Of a stretch of 64,000 nt of DNA, positions 47,260 through 55,542 are shown piece after piece. A program made the translations under genes and the position numbers. Source of the DNA: Streptomyces sp. NBC_01485 (GTDB lineage Bacteria > Actinomycetota > Actinomycetes > Streptomycetales > Streptomycetaceae); NCBI RefSeq assembly GCF_036227125.1, contig NZ_CP109435.1, forward strand, positions 7,998,001 through 8,062,000. The letters are read 5' to 3'. The first letter of the stretch is position 1. Each line of letters begins with the position of its first letter. Below the pieces are notes generated by a model. The model worked only from the letters and a program-made list of their open reading frames with translations, ran no database searches and was not told the DNA's origin.

Positions 47260-49425
47260 TCAGCGGTGGTAGCGGAAGTAGAGGTCGCAGCGGAGAAGGG
47301 ACGCCACCAGCGCGTCGCGGTCCACCGGTCCGGTCGGGTCGCGCAGCAGGACGGTGGAGGCGGCCCGCAGCACGGTGTCGTCGAGGCCGCCCAGCAGGTC
47401 GGCCGTGTCCCGCCGGCGCTGCGGGTCGGTCCAGATGCCGGTGCCGCCGAGAGTGAGCGCGCGGCACACGAGGGCGGTGTCGGCGCGCAGTTGAGCCGTG
47501 CGCTCCTTCTTGGGCGGGAGGAGGGGGAGTTCGCCGATGGGCACGGTCTCGTCGTCGCCGGGATCCGACGTGTGCGACGCGTCCGATGCGTCCGGCGTGC
47601 CCGGCCGGACGGTGACCGTGGCCGGGGGGCCGGAGAACCGGTCGCCGACCGTGGCCCACCCGGCCCCCGCCGCGACGACGATCCCGGCGACCGCGAGCAC
47701 CGCCACAGGCCGGAACCCTTGTCCCTGCGTCGCGGCCTTCGCCCGGCTCCCGGCGCGGCGGCCGGCCGACACCGCGAGGGGGAGCAGTGCGCCGCAGACG
47801 CTCGCCGCGACGCCCGTCGCCCACCACGTCGTGTCGATCACGCCCCAGCGGATGTCCGGGGCCGCGCGGGCCGCCGTCAGCCGGGCGAAGAGGAACCAAC
47901 TGCCCAGCGGTACGGCGATCAGGAGCCCGGAGAGGGCGACGGCCGCCGCACACGCAGGCGCCGAGCGCGGCCCGGTCACCGTGGCCCGGACGGCCCGGGC
48001 GAGGGACGTGGTCCAGGTGGCGAACAACGCCCCGCCGATCACCAGGGCCAGCGCCAGGCCGAGCACCTGCGGCCGGGGAGCGTGGGTGAGGGAGAGCGCC
48101 GTGGCCAGTCCGTCCACGGTCCCGGTGTCGTGTATCCAGTCGCCGGCCGCACGGCCGGACAACTGGCTTCCGGCGAGGACGCCGAGCCCGAGCGCGGCCC
48201 CGGCGAGCGGCGGGCGCCATCCGGACGCGTCCCGGTGCCCCACCGCGACCGCCCGCCACCAGGCCACCGTCACCACTCCGGCCATCGCCCAGCCGGTCAG
48301 CAATCCCGTGATGACGTAGGCGAGTTGGGTCTGTGTGGGCATCAACACCCCGACCAGCAGGGCGAGGTCGGTGAAGAACAGGCCTGCGCCGAGCCCCGTG
48401 GTCAGGCACTCGGCGGCCGGGATCCCCCAGGACCGGGCGGGGTCCGCGAGCACGTCGAGGCGGGTCGCGGTGGTGGGATGGCTGGCGAGTCCCGCAGCGC
48501 GCAGGAGCCGTTGGCGGAGGTTCGGCGGGAGGCCGGAGCCGATGTGGTCGGCGGTGGCGCCCCACGGCGCGCGTGGATCCGCCGCCGCGCCGAGATCGGC
48601 GTCGTGTTCCCGGACCCGTAGCACCGCGCACAGGGTGAGGAGCACGATCACCAGGACGAGCGTCATCCGCACCAGCAGGCCGGTGCCGAGGAGGCCGGGG
48701 TCCAGCACCAGGGCGGTGCCCACCGGAAGGACGACGGCCGTGACCAGGATCCACCAGGCCGCGACGGCGAGCCGGACCCGGTCCACGTCCCGCAGCCGCA
48801 GATGGGCCAGTTCGTGCCGGAACTTCGCCTCCACCTGCCGATCGGGCAGGTTGAAGACGTTCGAGTCGGCCACGATCCACGGGTCCCGGACGGTGCCCGA
48901 CGCGCGGGCCAGGACACCGACACGCCGCTGACGCACCCACAACTTCGGCCGGGGGCCGCCGCCCTGGGACAGCTCGGACGCATCGGACGGCTCGGGCAGG
49001 ACGGCGGTGAGACGTTCGGAGAGCGACGAGTGGTCGGGGGCCGCCGCCCACAGCCACAGGCTCAGCCGGCGTCCGGCGGCCCGGCAGACCAGGGCGAGGG
49101 CCAGCAGGGCGAGCGGCCCGCACAGCACCACCGCCGCCTGGGCCAGCCGGACGTCGTAGACGCAGCCGGTGAACCGGGCGAGCACCGCGTCCGGCGAGGC
49201 CTCGGCGGCGGGCAGACAGGCGAGTTGGGCGCCCGGCCAGTTGTCCCGGCCCAGGACCAGCCACCACCACGCGGCGAACGAGGCTCCCGCGCCGGCGACA
49301 AGGACCAGCAGCACCAGCCGAGTTGTGGTCGGCAGGGGCAGCGGGCTGGACACGAGCGTGCGAGCGGCCTCGCGGCGGGCCTGGTGGTCGGCGGCGGGCG
49401 TGGCGGCGCCCGGCGCTCCGGTCAC
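47260..49425 (-). CDS. Polytopic M48-family metallopeptidase
   Basis: This 721-residue membrane protein has about ten hydrophobic segments. The zinc motif HELAH is at 204-208 within KFRHELAHLRLRDVD, and a later REHDADLGA near 273-281 supplies the third ligand in the M48/HtpX pattern. It is far longer than HtpX, with several extra helices and an extracytoplasmic tail ending RCDLYFRYHR. GTG at 49425 overlaps the stop of the upstream gene. Such enzymes degrade or mature membrane proteins; the target is unknown. Confidence 0.82.
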   Translation of the reverse strand: MTGAPGAATPAADHQARREAARTLVSSPLPLPTTTRLVLLVLVAGAGASFAAWWWLVLGRDNWPGAQLACLPAAEASPDAVLARFTGCVYDVRLAQAAVVLCGPLALLALALVCRAAGRRLSLWLWAAAPDHSSLSERLTAVLPEPSDASELSQGGGPRPKLWVRQRRVGVLARASGTVRDPWIVADSNVFNLPDRQVEAKFRHELAHLRLRDVDRVRLAVAAWWILVTAVVLPVGTALVLDPGLLGTGLLVRMTLVLVIVLLTLCAVLRVREHDADLGAAADPRAPWGATADHIGSGLPPNLRQRLLRAAGLASHPTTATRLDVLADPARSWGIPAAECLTTGLGAGLFFTDLALLVGVLMPTQTQLAYVITGLLTGWAMAGVVTVAWWRAVAVGHRDASGWRPPLAGAALGLGVLAGSQLSGRAAGDWIHDTGTVDGLATALSLTHAPRPQVLGLALALVIGGALFATWTTSLARAVRATVTGPRSAPACAAAVALSGLLIAVPLGSWFLFARLTAARAAPDIRWGVIDTTWWATGVAASVCGALLPLAVSAGRRAGSRAKAATQGQGFRPVAVLAVAGIVVAAGAGWATVGDRFSGPPATVTVRPGTPDASDASHTSDPGDDETVPIGELPLLPPKKERTAQLRADTALVCRALTLGGTGIWTDPQRRRDTADLLGGLDDTVLRAASTVLLRDPTGPVDRDALVASLLRCDLYFRYHR

Positions 49426-49994
49426 GACGGCGGTGTGTTCGCGGGCGCCTGCAAGTCACCCGGCTCCGCGTGGGAGTCCGGCACCGGGCCGCGCGCCGGC
49501 TCCGCGTCCGACCGCACGTCCGACTGTGCGTCCGGTTGCACCACGGCCACGACGATGACGTGGGCGCACGCCGCGGCCTGCGCGTGCGACAGGCCGGCGG
49601 CCCGGCTCTGCGCCACGGCCCAGTCGGTGAGTTCCTGCCGCGTCACGTCGGAGAGTTCGGGGACGGCGGAGGTCAGCGCCGCACGTCGGCCCTCGGTCGC
49701 GGCGCGGCGCTGCCGGCGTTGCCGCCACCACCGGGCCAGTCGGCTGCCGCCCGCCCGGATGCGCCCCGAGGCGAGGTCGGCGAGGATCTGCGCGACCACG
49801 GCCACGAGGACCGGCAGCAGGACGGCCGTCTGGACGCCGTCGCCCAGCGGGTCGCCGGCCGGCCGGTGCAGGGGCTGCGGGCGGTACGGCCGGGCGGCGT
49901 AGGCCCGGCAGGTCTCGTCCAGTTTCTCCATTTCGGCCGGCGCGACGCTGCGGACCAGGTCACGCAGGACGTCCTGCCCCGTGTGATGGTGCAT
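49422..49994 (-). CDS. Predicted single-pass membrane protein
   Basis: The protein has 190 residues. After a soluble head (MHHHTGQDVLRDLVRSVAPA and a Pro/Arg-rich part), one membrane helix (about 60-75, TAVLLPVLVAVVAQILADL) is followed by a basic segment RWWRQRRQRR and an acidic, Ala-rich tail. GGAGG precedes the ATG at 49994 by 5 bases. It overlaps the M48 gene by 4 bases, so it may be a partner or regulator of that peptidase. No family recognised. Confidence 0.7.
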   Translation of the reverse strand: MHHHTGQDVLRDLVRSVAPAEMEKLDETCRAYAARPYRPQPLHRPAGDPLGDGVQTAVLLPVLVAVVAQILADLASGRIRAGGSRLARWWRQRRQRRAATEGRRAALTSAVPELSDVTRQELTDWAVAQSRAAGLSHAQAAACAHVIVVAVVQPDAQSDVRSDAEPARGPVPDSHAEPGDLQAPANTPPS

Positions 49995-50087
49995 GAATTC
50001 CTCCCGTGGGACGGACCGGTGGTGCACGTACGAGTCCTCGTACGTGTCCTCGTCCTCGTTCTGTGGCGGTCCCGGTGGCCGCCGGGA

Positions 50088-51014
50088 TCAGTCCCGCCCG
50101 TGGCGCGGGCGCCGGGTCACGGCGAGGGCGACCCCGGTGGCGCACACGACAGCGGCCGCGCCGGCGACGGCGGCCACCGCCGGGGTTCCGGTGTCCGCGA
50201 GCTGATCGCCTCCGGTGCCGCCGCTCAACGCCGACGGAACCGGTACGGCGGACAGCGTCGGGACGGCGGACGGGACAGCGGACGGGAACGACCAGGACGG
50301 TGTCGTGGACGCGGCGCTGGATGCGGAGGCGCTGCCGCTCGCGGAGTCGCTCGGGGTGGCACTGGCGGACGCTGACACGGACACGGACACGGACGCGGAC
50401 GGTGACGTCGATGCCGAAGCTGACGCCGAGTCGCCGGCCGTCGGTGTCGTGGTGACGGCGTAGGACGCCTTGCCGTCCATCAGGGCCACCGGGTCGACCA
50501 GCGGGCTGGGCTGGACGAGGCCCTGGGTGACGAACTGGAGGGTGGTCGCCGTCGGTACCGAGGCGGCGAGCGAGATGCGCAGGCCGATCCGGGCGGTCCC
50601 GCCCGCCGGAAGCGAGCCCACGGACGGGGCACCGGCGTCCGTGCTGAGGAAACCGGAGAGCGCGGTGTCGCCCGGCGTCAACTCCACCGCCCGCCACACG
50701 GACGCGCCCACGTCGAACCACTCCACGGTGACCTGTTGGGGCGTCAGCGGTGCGGCGGGCGGAGCGAGTCGGATGCCCACGGCGACGATGAAACTGTCCG
50801 TGATGGCGGTGGCCAGCGTGTTGTGGAACAGGGCGTCTACGGCCAGTGCGGTGCCGCCCGGCGCCAACTGCCCGAAGTTCGGCGTCAGTTCGACGTACGG
50901 GGCGACCGGGTCAGCGGCCTGAGCCGGTACCGCGGAGACGCCGAGTGAGAAACCGACTGAGAAGAGAAACGCGGCACAGCCCAACAGAGTGGTGAAAAAC
51001 GCTCTACGGCGCAC
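50088..51014 (-). CDS. LAxTG sortase-anchored surface protein
   Basis: This 308-residue exported protein has a signal peptide to about residue 33 (AQA) and a beta-rich domain (about 35-195). An Ala/Ser/Val-rich stalk follows (about 200-265, many SAS and SVS units). The C-terminus shows LADTG, a hydrophobic helix and RRPRHGRD, which is the LAxTG cell-wall sorting signal used by class E sortases in Streptomyces. No sortase gene is in the window. The role of the N-terminal domain is unknown; adhesion or a wall structural role is typical. Confidence 0.85.
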   Translation of the reverse strand: MRRRAFFTTLLGCAAFLFSVGFSLGVSAVPAQAADPVAPYVELTPNFGQLAPGGTALAVDALFHNTLATAITDSFIVAVGIRLAPPAAPLTPQQVTVEWFDVGASVWRAVELTPGDTALSGFLSTDAGAPSVGSLPAGGTARIGLRISLAASVPTATTLQFVTQGLVQPSPLVDPVALMDGKASYAVTTTPTAGDSASASASTSPSASVSVSVSASASATPSDSASGSASASSAASTTPSWSFPSAVPSAVPTLSAVPVPSALSGGTGGDQLADTGTPAVAAVAGAAAVVCATGVALAVTRRPRHGRD

Positions 51015-51179
51015 GGCAACCAGCTCCCCCCGACACGCGCCCCCGGCGCGCTCCCTGGCGTGATGGCGGAGAGTTTAAAGGATAAAACACCTAAAGCGAT
51101 AGCTTCATTACATTCAGTCAATAAGGAACATAAGTGAAATGATTTGCCCTCTGAGGCGTCAGTAATGCCTTTCGAGGTG
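51015..51179. other. AT-rich gap at the edge of the exopolysaccharide operon
   Basis: This 165-base gap lies between the GH114 stop and the LAxTG gene start. Bases about 51070-51165 are strikingly AT-rich for this genome (TTTAAAGGATAAAACACC, TTCATTACATTCAGTCAAT). A minus-strand TTGACT at 51121-51116 could be the -35 box for the LAxTG gene. AAGC-GATA-GCTT gives a small hairpin. No gene seen. Confidence 0.6.
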
Positions 51180-52019
51180 TCAGCAGGGTTTGCGCCATAC
51201 CCCCAGTTCCAGCTTCTTCTGCATCGACGACAGCTTCAGCCGGCGGGACTCGGCGCAGAAGCTGCTCGTCGGCTCGGCGTACTCCACGTGGAAGACCGCC
51301 TTGCCCGCCGCGATGAACGGGCTGAGCTGCGCACACTCGTCGAACTCGGCGCACTCCTCGTTGACCGCGAAGTCGAAGTCGGCCAGGAGCTGCGGGATCT
51401 GCGGCAGGTCGTTCTTGAGGCCCACCGACATGCCGCGCTCGTGCGCGAGCTCCGCGATCATGCGGTTGTAGCGGAGCTGGTCGGCGGCGGTGAGCGGGAA
51501 ACCGGTCTTGTTGCCGTATCCCTCCACCAGGTCGGGTTCCACCGCGTCGAAGCCCTTGTCGCGGCACATGTCGAAACGCCGTTCCATGATCGGACGCAGC
51601 ACGGAGACCTTCCGGATGTCCAGCCAGCGTTCGCCCGCCCAGCCGTTCTCCTCGCCCAGTACCGAGCGCGGGAACGTGTCCTTGTCAGGCCGGAAGTCCT
51701 CCCATGCGCCCACATTGATGTAACAGATGACCCTGCGACCGTCACGTTTCAGCCGGGACACGTCCGCCGCCGTGTTCTCGAAGCCGTCGATGTCGTAGAC
51801 GGGCACGTCCACCGACGGATCGACCCTGCTGTCGAGCTGCCACTGCCAGGCCAGTCCGGGACGGGGCCGCCAAGGGGATGAAGTGGGCGAGGGTGAGCGG
51901 GTGTTGTCGTCCTCGCCGTCCTCGCCGCCCGTTCCGGAACAGCCCGCCAACGCCAGCACCGTCACCAGCAGGATCGCCCGTACCGAGTGCCGCACCGAGT
52001 TCCGTACCGAGTGCCTCAT
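51180..52019 (-). CDS. GH114 endo-alpha-1,4-galactosaminidase-like lipoprotein (Ega3-like)
   Basis: The 279 residues start at ATG 52019, overlapping the spherulin gene stop. The lipobox LALAGC gives lipidated C27. From about residue 55 the family 114 barrel appears: WQWQLD, VPVYDIDGFEN (72-82), VICYINVGAWEDFRPD, FDAVEPDLVEGYGNKTG (157-173) and VGLKNDLPQ. Conserved acids D76/D78 and E161/D163 are catalytic candidates. In Aspergillus the GH114 enzyme Ega3 cuts deacetylated galactosamine stretches of GAG. The n-region has a threefold 12-base repeat encoding RHSV/RNSV units. It is the last gene of the operon. Confidence 0.86.
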   Translation of the reverse strand: MRHSVRNSVRHSVRAILLVTVLALAGCSGTGGEDGEDDNTRSPSPTSSPWRPRPGLAWQWQLDSRVDPSVDVPVYDIDGFENTAADVSRLKRDGRRVICYINVGAWEDFRPDKDTFPRSVLGEENGWAGERWLDIRKVSVLRPIMERRFDMCRDKGFDAVEPDLVEGYGNKTGFPLTAADQLRYNRMIAELAHERGMSVGLKNDLPQIPQLLADFDFAVNEECAEFDECAQLSPFIAAGKAVFHVEYAEPTSSFCAESRRLKLSSMQKKLELGVWRKPC

Positions 52020-52678
52020 GACGTCTCTCCGGTCAGGGCGGGCGTCAACGCGGCCCAGGGGTTGGGCAGTTCGCCCGTCACCGGACCGCAGACCGCCGCG
52101 CCCCGCTCGCCCGCGGTGCGCACGGCGAGCGGGACGAGCGCCTCGGGCACGCCGTAGACGAGGTGGCACAGCCGCTCGGGCGGGTGCCGGGCCGCCCACG
52201 CCGGTCTGCTGAACGCCGACACGTACGTCGACCAGTGGCCCTCGAAGGTGACCGTCAGGTCGGCGAGGCGGGCGTAGCCGGGCGCGGGGTGCACACCGGG
52301 GTTCAGCACGACCGGGCCGGCGCCGAGCCGGCGCACCGCGCGGACCAGGCGGCGGCAGGCGGGCAGCGCCTCCGGGGTCGCCGTCACCCGGTCGAGGAAG
52401 CAGCCGTCGGCCGCGTACCACTCCTGGTGCCGGCGGACGTCGGCGGCGATCTCGGCGCCATCGCGCACCCCGTAGTCGGTGTCGACGTAGCCGAGGAGGC
52501 GCGCGCCCGCCGCCCGCAACGCGCCGGCCGCCGCGGCGAACGCGGGGTCGGGGCCCTCGCCCGGCCCGTTCGCGGGGTTGATGATCACCCCGTACGTGCG
52601 CCCGGCGGCTTTGATCAGCCGGGCCCAGGCGCCCGGGTCCTCGGCCGGGTGGACGTACAGCGGGATCAGCAGGCTCAC
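52016..52678 (-). CDS. Spherulin-4 family protein (GH135/Sph3-like)
   Basis: This 220-residue protein matches spherulation-specific family 4: LLIPLYVHP at the start, VIINPANGPG (31-40), LLGYVDTDYG (61-70), GCFLDRVT (92-99) and TVTFEGHWSTY (142-152). Fungal Sph3 hydrolyses GalNAc-containing GAG with acidic residues in a DE pair and a later glutamate. Here the equivalents appear to be D96-R97 and E146, so the second acid of the pair is replaced. GTG at 52678 overlaps the epimerase stop. No signal peptide or anchor is present, unlike fungal Sph3, so its cellular location is puzzling. Confidence 0.86.
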   Translation of the reverse strand: MSLLIPLYVHPAEDPGAWARLIKAAGRTYGVIINPANGPGEGPDPAFAAAAGALRAAGARLLGYVDTDYGVRDGAEIAADVRRHQEWYAADGCFLDRVTATPEALPACRRLVRAVRRLGAGPVVLNPGVHPAPGYARLADLTVTFEGHWSTYVSAFSRPAWAARHPPERLCHLVYGVPEALVPLAVRTAGERGAAVCGPVTGELPNPWAALTPALTGETS

Positions 52679-53601
52679 GGCGCGCGGTCGCCTTCCCATT
52701 CCCACAGCGCGGCCAGTGCCTCGTCGAGGGTGTGGGCCGGGCGCCAGCCCAGCGCCTGTTCGGCGGCGGTGATGTCGGAGCACTGCCAGGACACCTCCGC
52801 CGCCCGCACCGAACCGCCGCCCGCCGCGTTCTCCTCGATCCGGCCCCGGAAACCGGCCTGTGCCGCCAGGCCGTGCACCAGCTCGCGCACCGGCACCGCC
52901 CGGCCCCCGCCGATGTTGAGCACCGGGGGCAGCGGGCCGGGCGCCGTCACCGCGTCCGCCACGGCCCGGGCCACGTCGCGGGCGTCCACGAAGTCCCGGT
53001 ACGCGGACAGGTCGCCGAGCCGCAGCACCGCGTCCGCGCCGTCCGGGTCGGCCGCACTCTCCGCACCGGCCGCGCGCAGCAGCCCCGCGAGCCGGCCGGG
53101 GAGCCCGGTGGGCGGTGCGCCGCGCCCCACCGGGTTGCCCACCCGCAGCACGACCGCGTCCAGGCCGGAGCAGGTCACCGCGATCGTGCCGGCCAGTTTC
53201 GTCGCGCCGTACGGGCCGGCCGGCCGGGTGGCCGCCGACTCCGTCACCGAGGTGTCCGGGACCCCCGGCCCGTACTCGGCGGCCGAGCCCAGATGCACCA
53301 GCCGGGCCGAGGGCGCGGCCTCACGCAGCGCCGCGCACAGCACGGCCGGTCCGCGGGCGTTGACCTCGGCGAGGGTGACCGCGTCGCCGCCGGTCGCGCC
53401 CGCGCAGTTGACCACCGCGTCGGGCGCGGCCGAGGCCAGGGTCTTCGCCAGTTCCTCCGGGCGCGCCGACGCGAGGTCGACGACGTGGTCGGCGGCGGGG
53501 GACCGGCCGGCGCCGAGGACCAGCGCGCCCGGCAGGGTGCGCAGCCGCTCGACGACGTGGCCGCCCAGATAGCCGGTGAAGCCCAGGACGAGAATGCGCA
53601 T
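52675..53601 (-). CDS. NAD-dependent nucleotide-sugar epimerase/dehydratase
   Basis: This 308-residue extended SDR has NAD motif LGFTGYLGGHV (6-16) in place of the usual TGxxGxxG start, the serine region HLGSAAEYGPG and the catalytic YGATKLAG. C-terminal RPAHTLDEALAALWEWE is typical of UDP-sugar epimerases. In the operon it may make UDP-GalNAc or UDP-Gal, a role filled by Uge3 in the fungal system, or a modified hexose. It lies 7 bases after the nucleotidyltransferase gene and overlaps the spherulin gene. Confidence 0.85.
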   Translation of the reverse strand: MRILVLGFTGYLGGHVVERLRTLPGALVLGAGRSPAADHVVDLASARPEELAKTLASAAPDAVVNCAGATGGDAVTLAEVNARGPAVLCAALREAAPSARLVHLGSAAEYGPGVPDTSVTESAATRPAGPYGATKLAGTIAVTCSGLDAVVLRVGNPVGRGAPPTGLPGRLAGLLRAAGAESAADPDGADAVLRLGDLSAYRDFVDARDVARAVADAVTAPGPLPPVLNIGGGRAVPVRELVHGLAAQAGFRGRIEENAAGGGSVRAAEVSWQCSDITAAEQALGWRPAHTLDEALAALWEWEGDRAP

Positions 53602-53608
53602 GCGGTGC

Positions 53609-54322
53609 TCAGGCTCCCTTGAGCAGATGGGACTTGCGGCTGGTGAACTCGGCGTTGGCCCGGTCGTAGTCGTCCGGGCGGCCGATGTCCAGCCAGTATC
53701 CGTCGAAGTCGTAGGCGTGCGGATGGTTCTCGGCCTTCAGCAGGTCGAGGACCAACTCGTCGAAGCCCAGGGGCAGTCCGGGCGTGTAGCCGTCGAGCGT
53801 GGTGCGGGACAGGCCGTAGACGCCCATCGAGACGCGGTAGTCCATGCTCGGCTTCTCGGTGAAGGCGACGACTCTGCTGTCGGTGGTGGTCAGCACGCCG
53901 AAGTCGATGTGCACCTTACGGGCGTACGTGGCGATGGTCAGCGCCGCTCCCGACTCCCGGTGTTTGCTCAGGACGTCCGCGTAGTCGAGGTCGGTCAGGA
54001 CGTCGCCGTTCATCACCAGGAACGTCTCGGGCAGCCGCTCGCGCAGGGTCAGCAGCGGGCCCATGGTGCCCAGGGGGCTCTCCTCCGTGGCGTAGTCGAT
54101 CGACATGCCCCACTGGGAGCCGTCGCCGACGTAGGCGCGGATGATCTCGCCGAGGTGGCCGATGGCGATGGTGCAGCTGGTGAAGCCGGCCGTGGCGAGC
54201 TGGCGCAGCACGATCTCCAGGATGGCGTGCTGGTCGCCGATGGGAACGAGCGGCTTGGGCAGCGCGGTCGTGTAGGGCCGCAGCCGGACGCCCTTGCCTC
54301 CCGCCAGGATCACTGCGTGCAT
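53609..54322 (-). CDS. Sugar-1-phosphate nucleotidyltransferase
   Basis: This 237-residue nucleotidyltransferase has the NTP-binding signature LAGGKGVRLRPYT (6-18) and PKPLVPIGD, a metal-site MNGDVLTDLDY and a C-terminal YWLDIGRPDDYDRAN. It is the short RmlA/GMP-pyrophosphorylase-like form without an allosteric domain. It activates a sugar 1-phosphate to the nucleotide sugar used by the operon. Whether UTP, dTTP, CTP or GTP is used is not clear. Confidence 0.9.
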   Translation of the reverse strand: MHAVILAGGKGVRLRPYTTALPKPLVPIGDQHAILEIVLRQLATAGFTSCTIAIGHLGEIIRAYVGDGSQWGMSIDYATEESPLGTMGPLLTLRERLPETFLVMNGDVLTDLDYADVLSKHRESGAALTIATYARKVHIDFGVLTTTDSRVVAFTEKPSMDYRVSMGVYGLSRTTLDGYTPGLPLGFDELVLDLLKAENHPHAYDFDGYWLDIGRPDDYDRANAEFTSRKSHLLKGA

Positions 54323-54374
54323 GGGGGCTCCTCCTTCGTCGATGTGCGTGCGGGAACGTGCCGGACGGGAGAGA

Positions 54375-55376
54375 TCAGATGTTGTAGATGCCGGTCTTGT
54401 AGCGGGCCAGGTTGGCCGGGTCGCGGAAGAACTCCACGGTGTGAGCGATCCCCTCCTCCAGGCTGTGCGCGGGCTGCCAGCCGGTGGCGGCGGTCAGCCG
54501 GCTCGCGTCCGCGACCAGGCGCATCACCTCGGAGTTCGCGGGCCGGATCCGGGCGGTGTCCTCGCGCACGTCGAGGGCGGAGTCCATCACCTTGCCGATC
54601 AGCGCGACCAGATCGCCGACCGAGATCTCCCCGCCGGTTCCGGCGTTGAAGGTGCGGCCCACGACCTGCCCGGCGTCCGCGCCGCCCACGGCGAGGAACG
54701 CCTGCGCGGTGTCCTTCACGAACGTGAAGTCCCGCGTGGGACGCAGGTCGCCGAGGGTGATCGTCCGTTCCCCGGCGGCGACTTGACCGATCACGGTGGG
54801 GATGACCGCGCGCATCGACTGACGCGGACCGAAGGTGTTGAACGGCCGCAGCGTCACCACCGGGGTGTCGAAGCTCGCGTGGTAGCTGTCGGCCAGCCGG
54901 TCCCCGCCCGCCTTCGAAGCGGCGTACGGCGACTGGGTGTTGATGGGATGGTCCTCGGTGATCGGCACGGTCTGCGCGGTGCCGTACGTCTCACTGGTGG
55001 AGGTGTGCACCAGCCGGGGCGTGCCCAGCGCGCGCACCGCCTCCAGCACGTTGAGCGTGCCGGTGACGTTCGTGTCCACGTAACTGTGCGGCGCCTGGTA
55101 GGAGTACGGGATCGCGATCAGCGCCGCCAAGTGGTAGGCGACGTCGGCCCCTTCGAGCAGGCCGCGCACGGAGCCCGGGTCGCGGACGTCGCCGAGGACG
55201 ATCTCCACCTGGTCGAGGACGTCCGGGTGCAGGGTCTCCAGCCAGCCGTACGAGGAGAAGGAGTTGTACTGGGCCATGGCCCGCACCCGGTGTCCTGAGG
55301 CGACCAGCGCCTCGGTGAGGTGCGAGCCGATGAAACCCTCGGCTCCGGTGACGGCGGCGAGCGGTACGGAGGTCAA
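54375..55376 (-). CDS. NAD-dependent 4,6-dehydratase/epimerase (LegB-like)
   Basis: This 333-residue extended SDR has VTGAEGFIGSHLTEAL (9-24), serine in VHTSTSETYG and the catalytic YAASKAGGD. The QYNSFSSYGWLETL segment and the terminal FFRDPANLARYKTGIYNI resemble LegB-type UDP-GlcNAc 4,6-dehydratases, as well as GalE-type epimerases. A dehydratase would mean a 6-deoxy amino sugar in the polymer, while an epimerase would give GalNAc. This choice matters for the polymer's structure. It is 52 bases upstream of the nucleotidyltransferase gene. Confidence 0.86.
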   Translation of the reverse strand: MTSVPLAAVTGAEGFIGSHLTEALVASGHRVRAMAQYNSFSSYGWLETLHPDVLDQVEIVLGDVRDPGSVRGLLEGADVAYHLAALIAIPYSYQAPHSYVDTNVTGTLNVLEAVRALGTPRLVHTSTSETYGTAQTVPITEDHPINTQSPYAASKAGGDRLADSYHASFDTPVVTLRPFNTFGPRQSMRAVIPTVIGQVAAGERTITLGDLRPTRDFTFVKDTAQAFLAVGGADAGQVVGRTFNAGTGGEISVGDLVALIGKVMDSALDVREDTARIRPANSEVMRLVADASRLTAATGWQPAHSLEEGIAHTVEFFRDPANLARYKTGIYNI

Positions 55377-55410
55377 CTCGGGTGTCCTTCCCGTAAGTTC
55401 GATGCGAGTC

Positions 55411-55466
55411 GTGCGATGCAGGTGGTGCGATGCGGGTGGTGCGTGATGCGGGTCGTGCGATGCGGG
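55411..55466. repeat. GTGCGATGCGGGTG tandem array inside the operon
   Basis: Four consecutive units, GTGCGATGCAGGTG, GTGCGATGCGGGTG, a 16-base variant and GTGCGATGCGGG, start at 55411, 55425, 55439 and 55455. They occupy the 166-base gap between the membrane-protein stop and the dehydratase start, the largest gap in the operon. Confidence 0.85.
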
Positions 55467-55542
55467 GGTGGGACGACAGGCGTGCGGATGAGCTGCCGGG
55501 CCGCAGGACGGAGGTCGCTGTTCGGACGGGGGAGGTCGTTGG

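Noticed and set aside
46172..49459. A 1095-codon minus-strand frame
   Set aside because: Only the last 341 codons are the lipoprotein, with its own start and ribosome-binding site. The rest is a shadow of the M48 peptidase gene.
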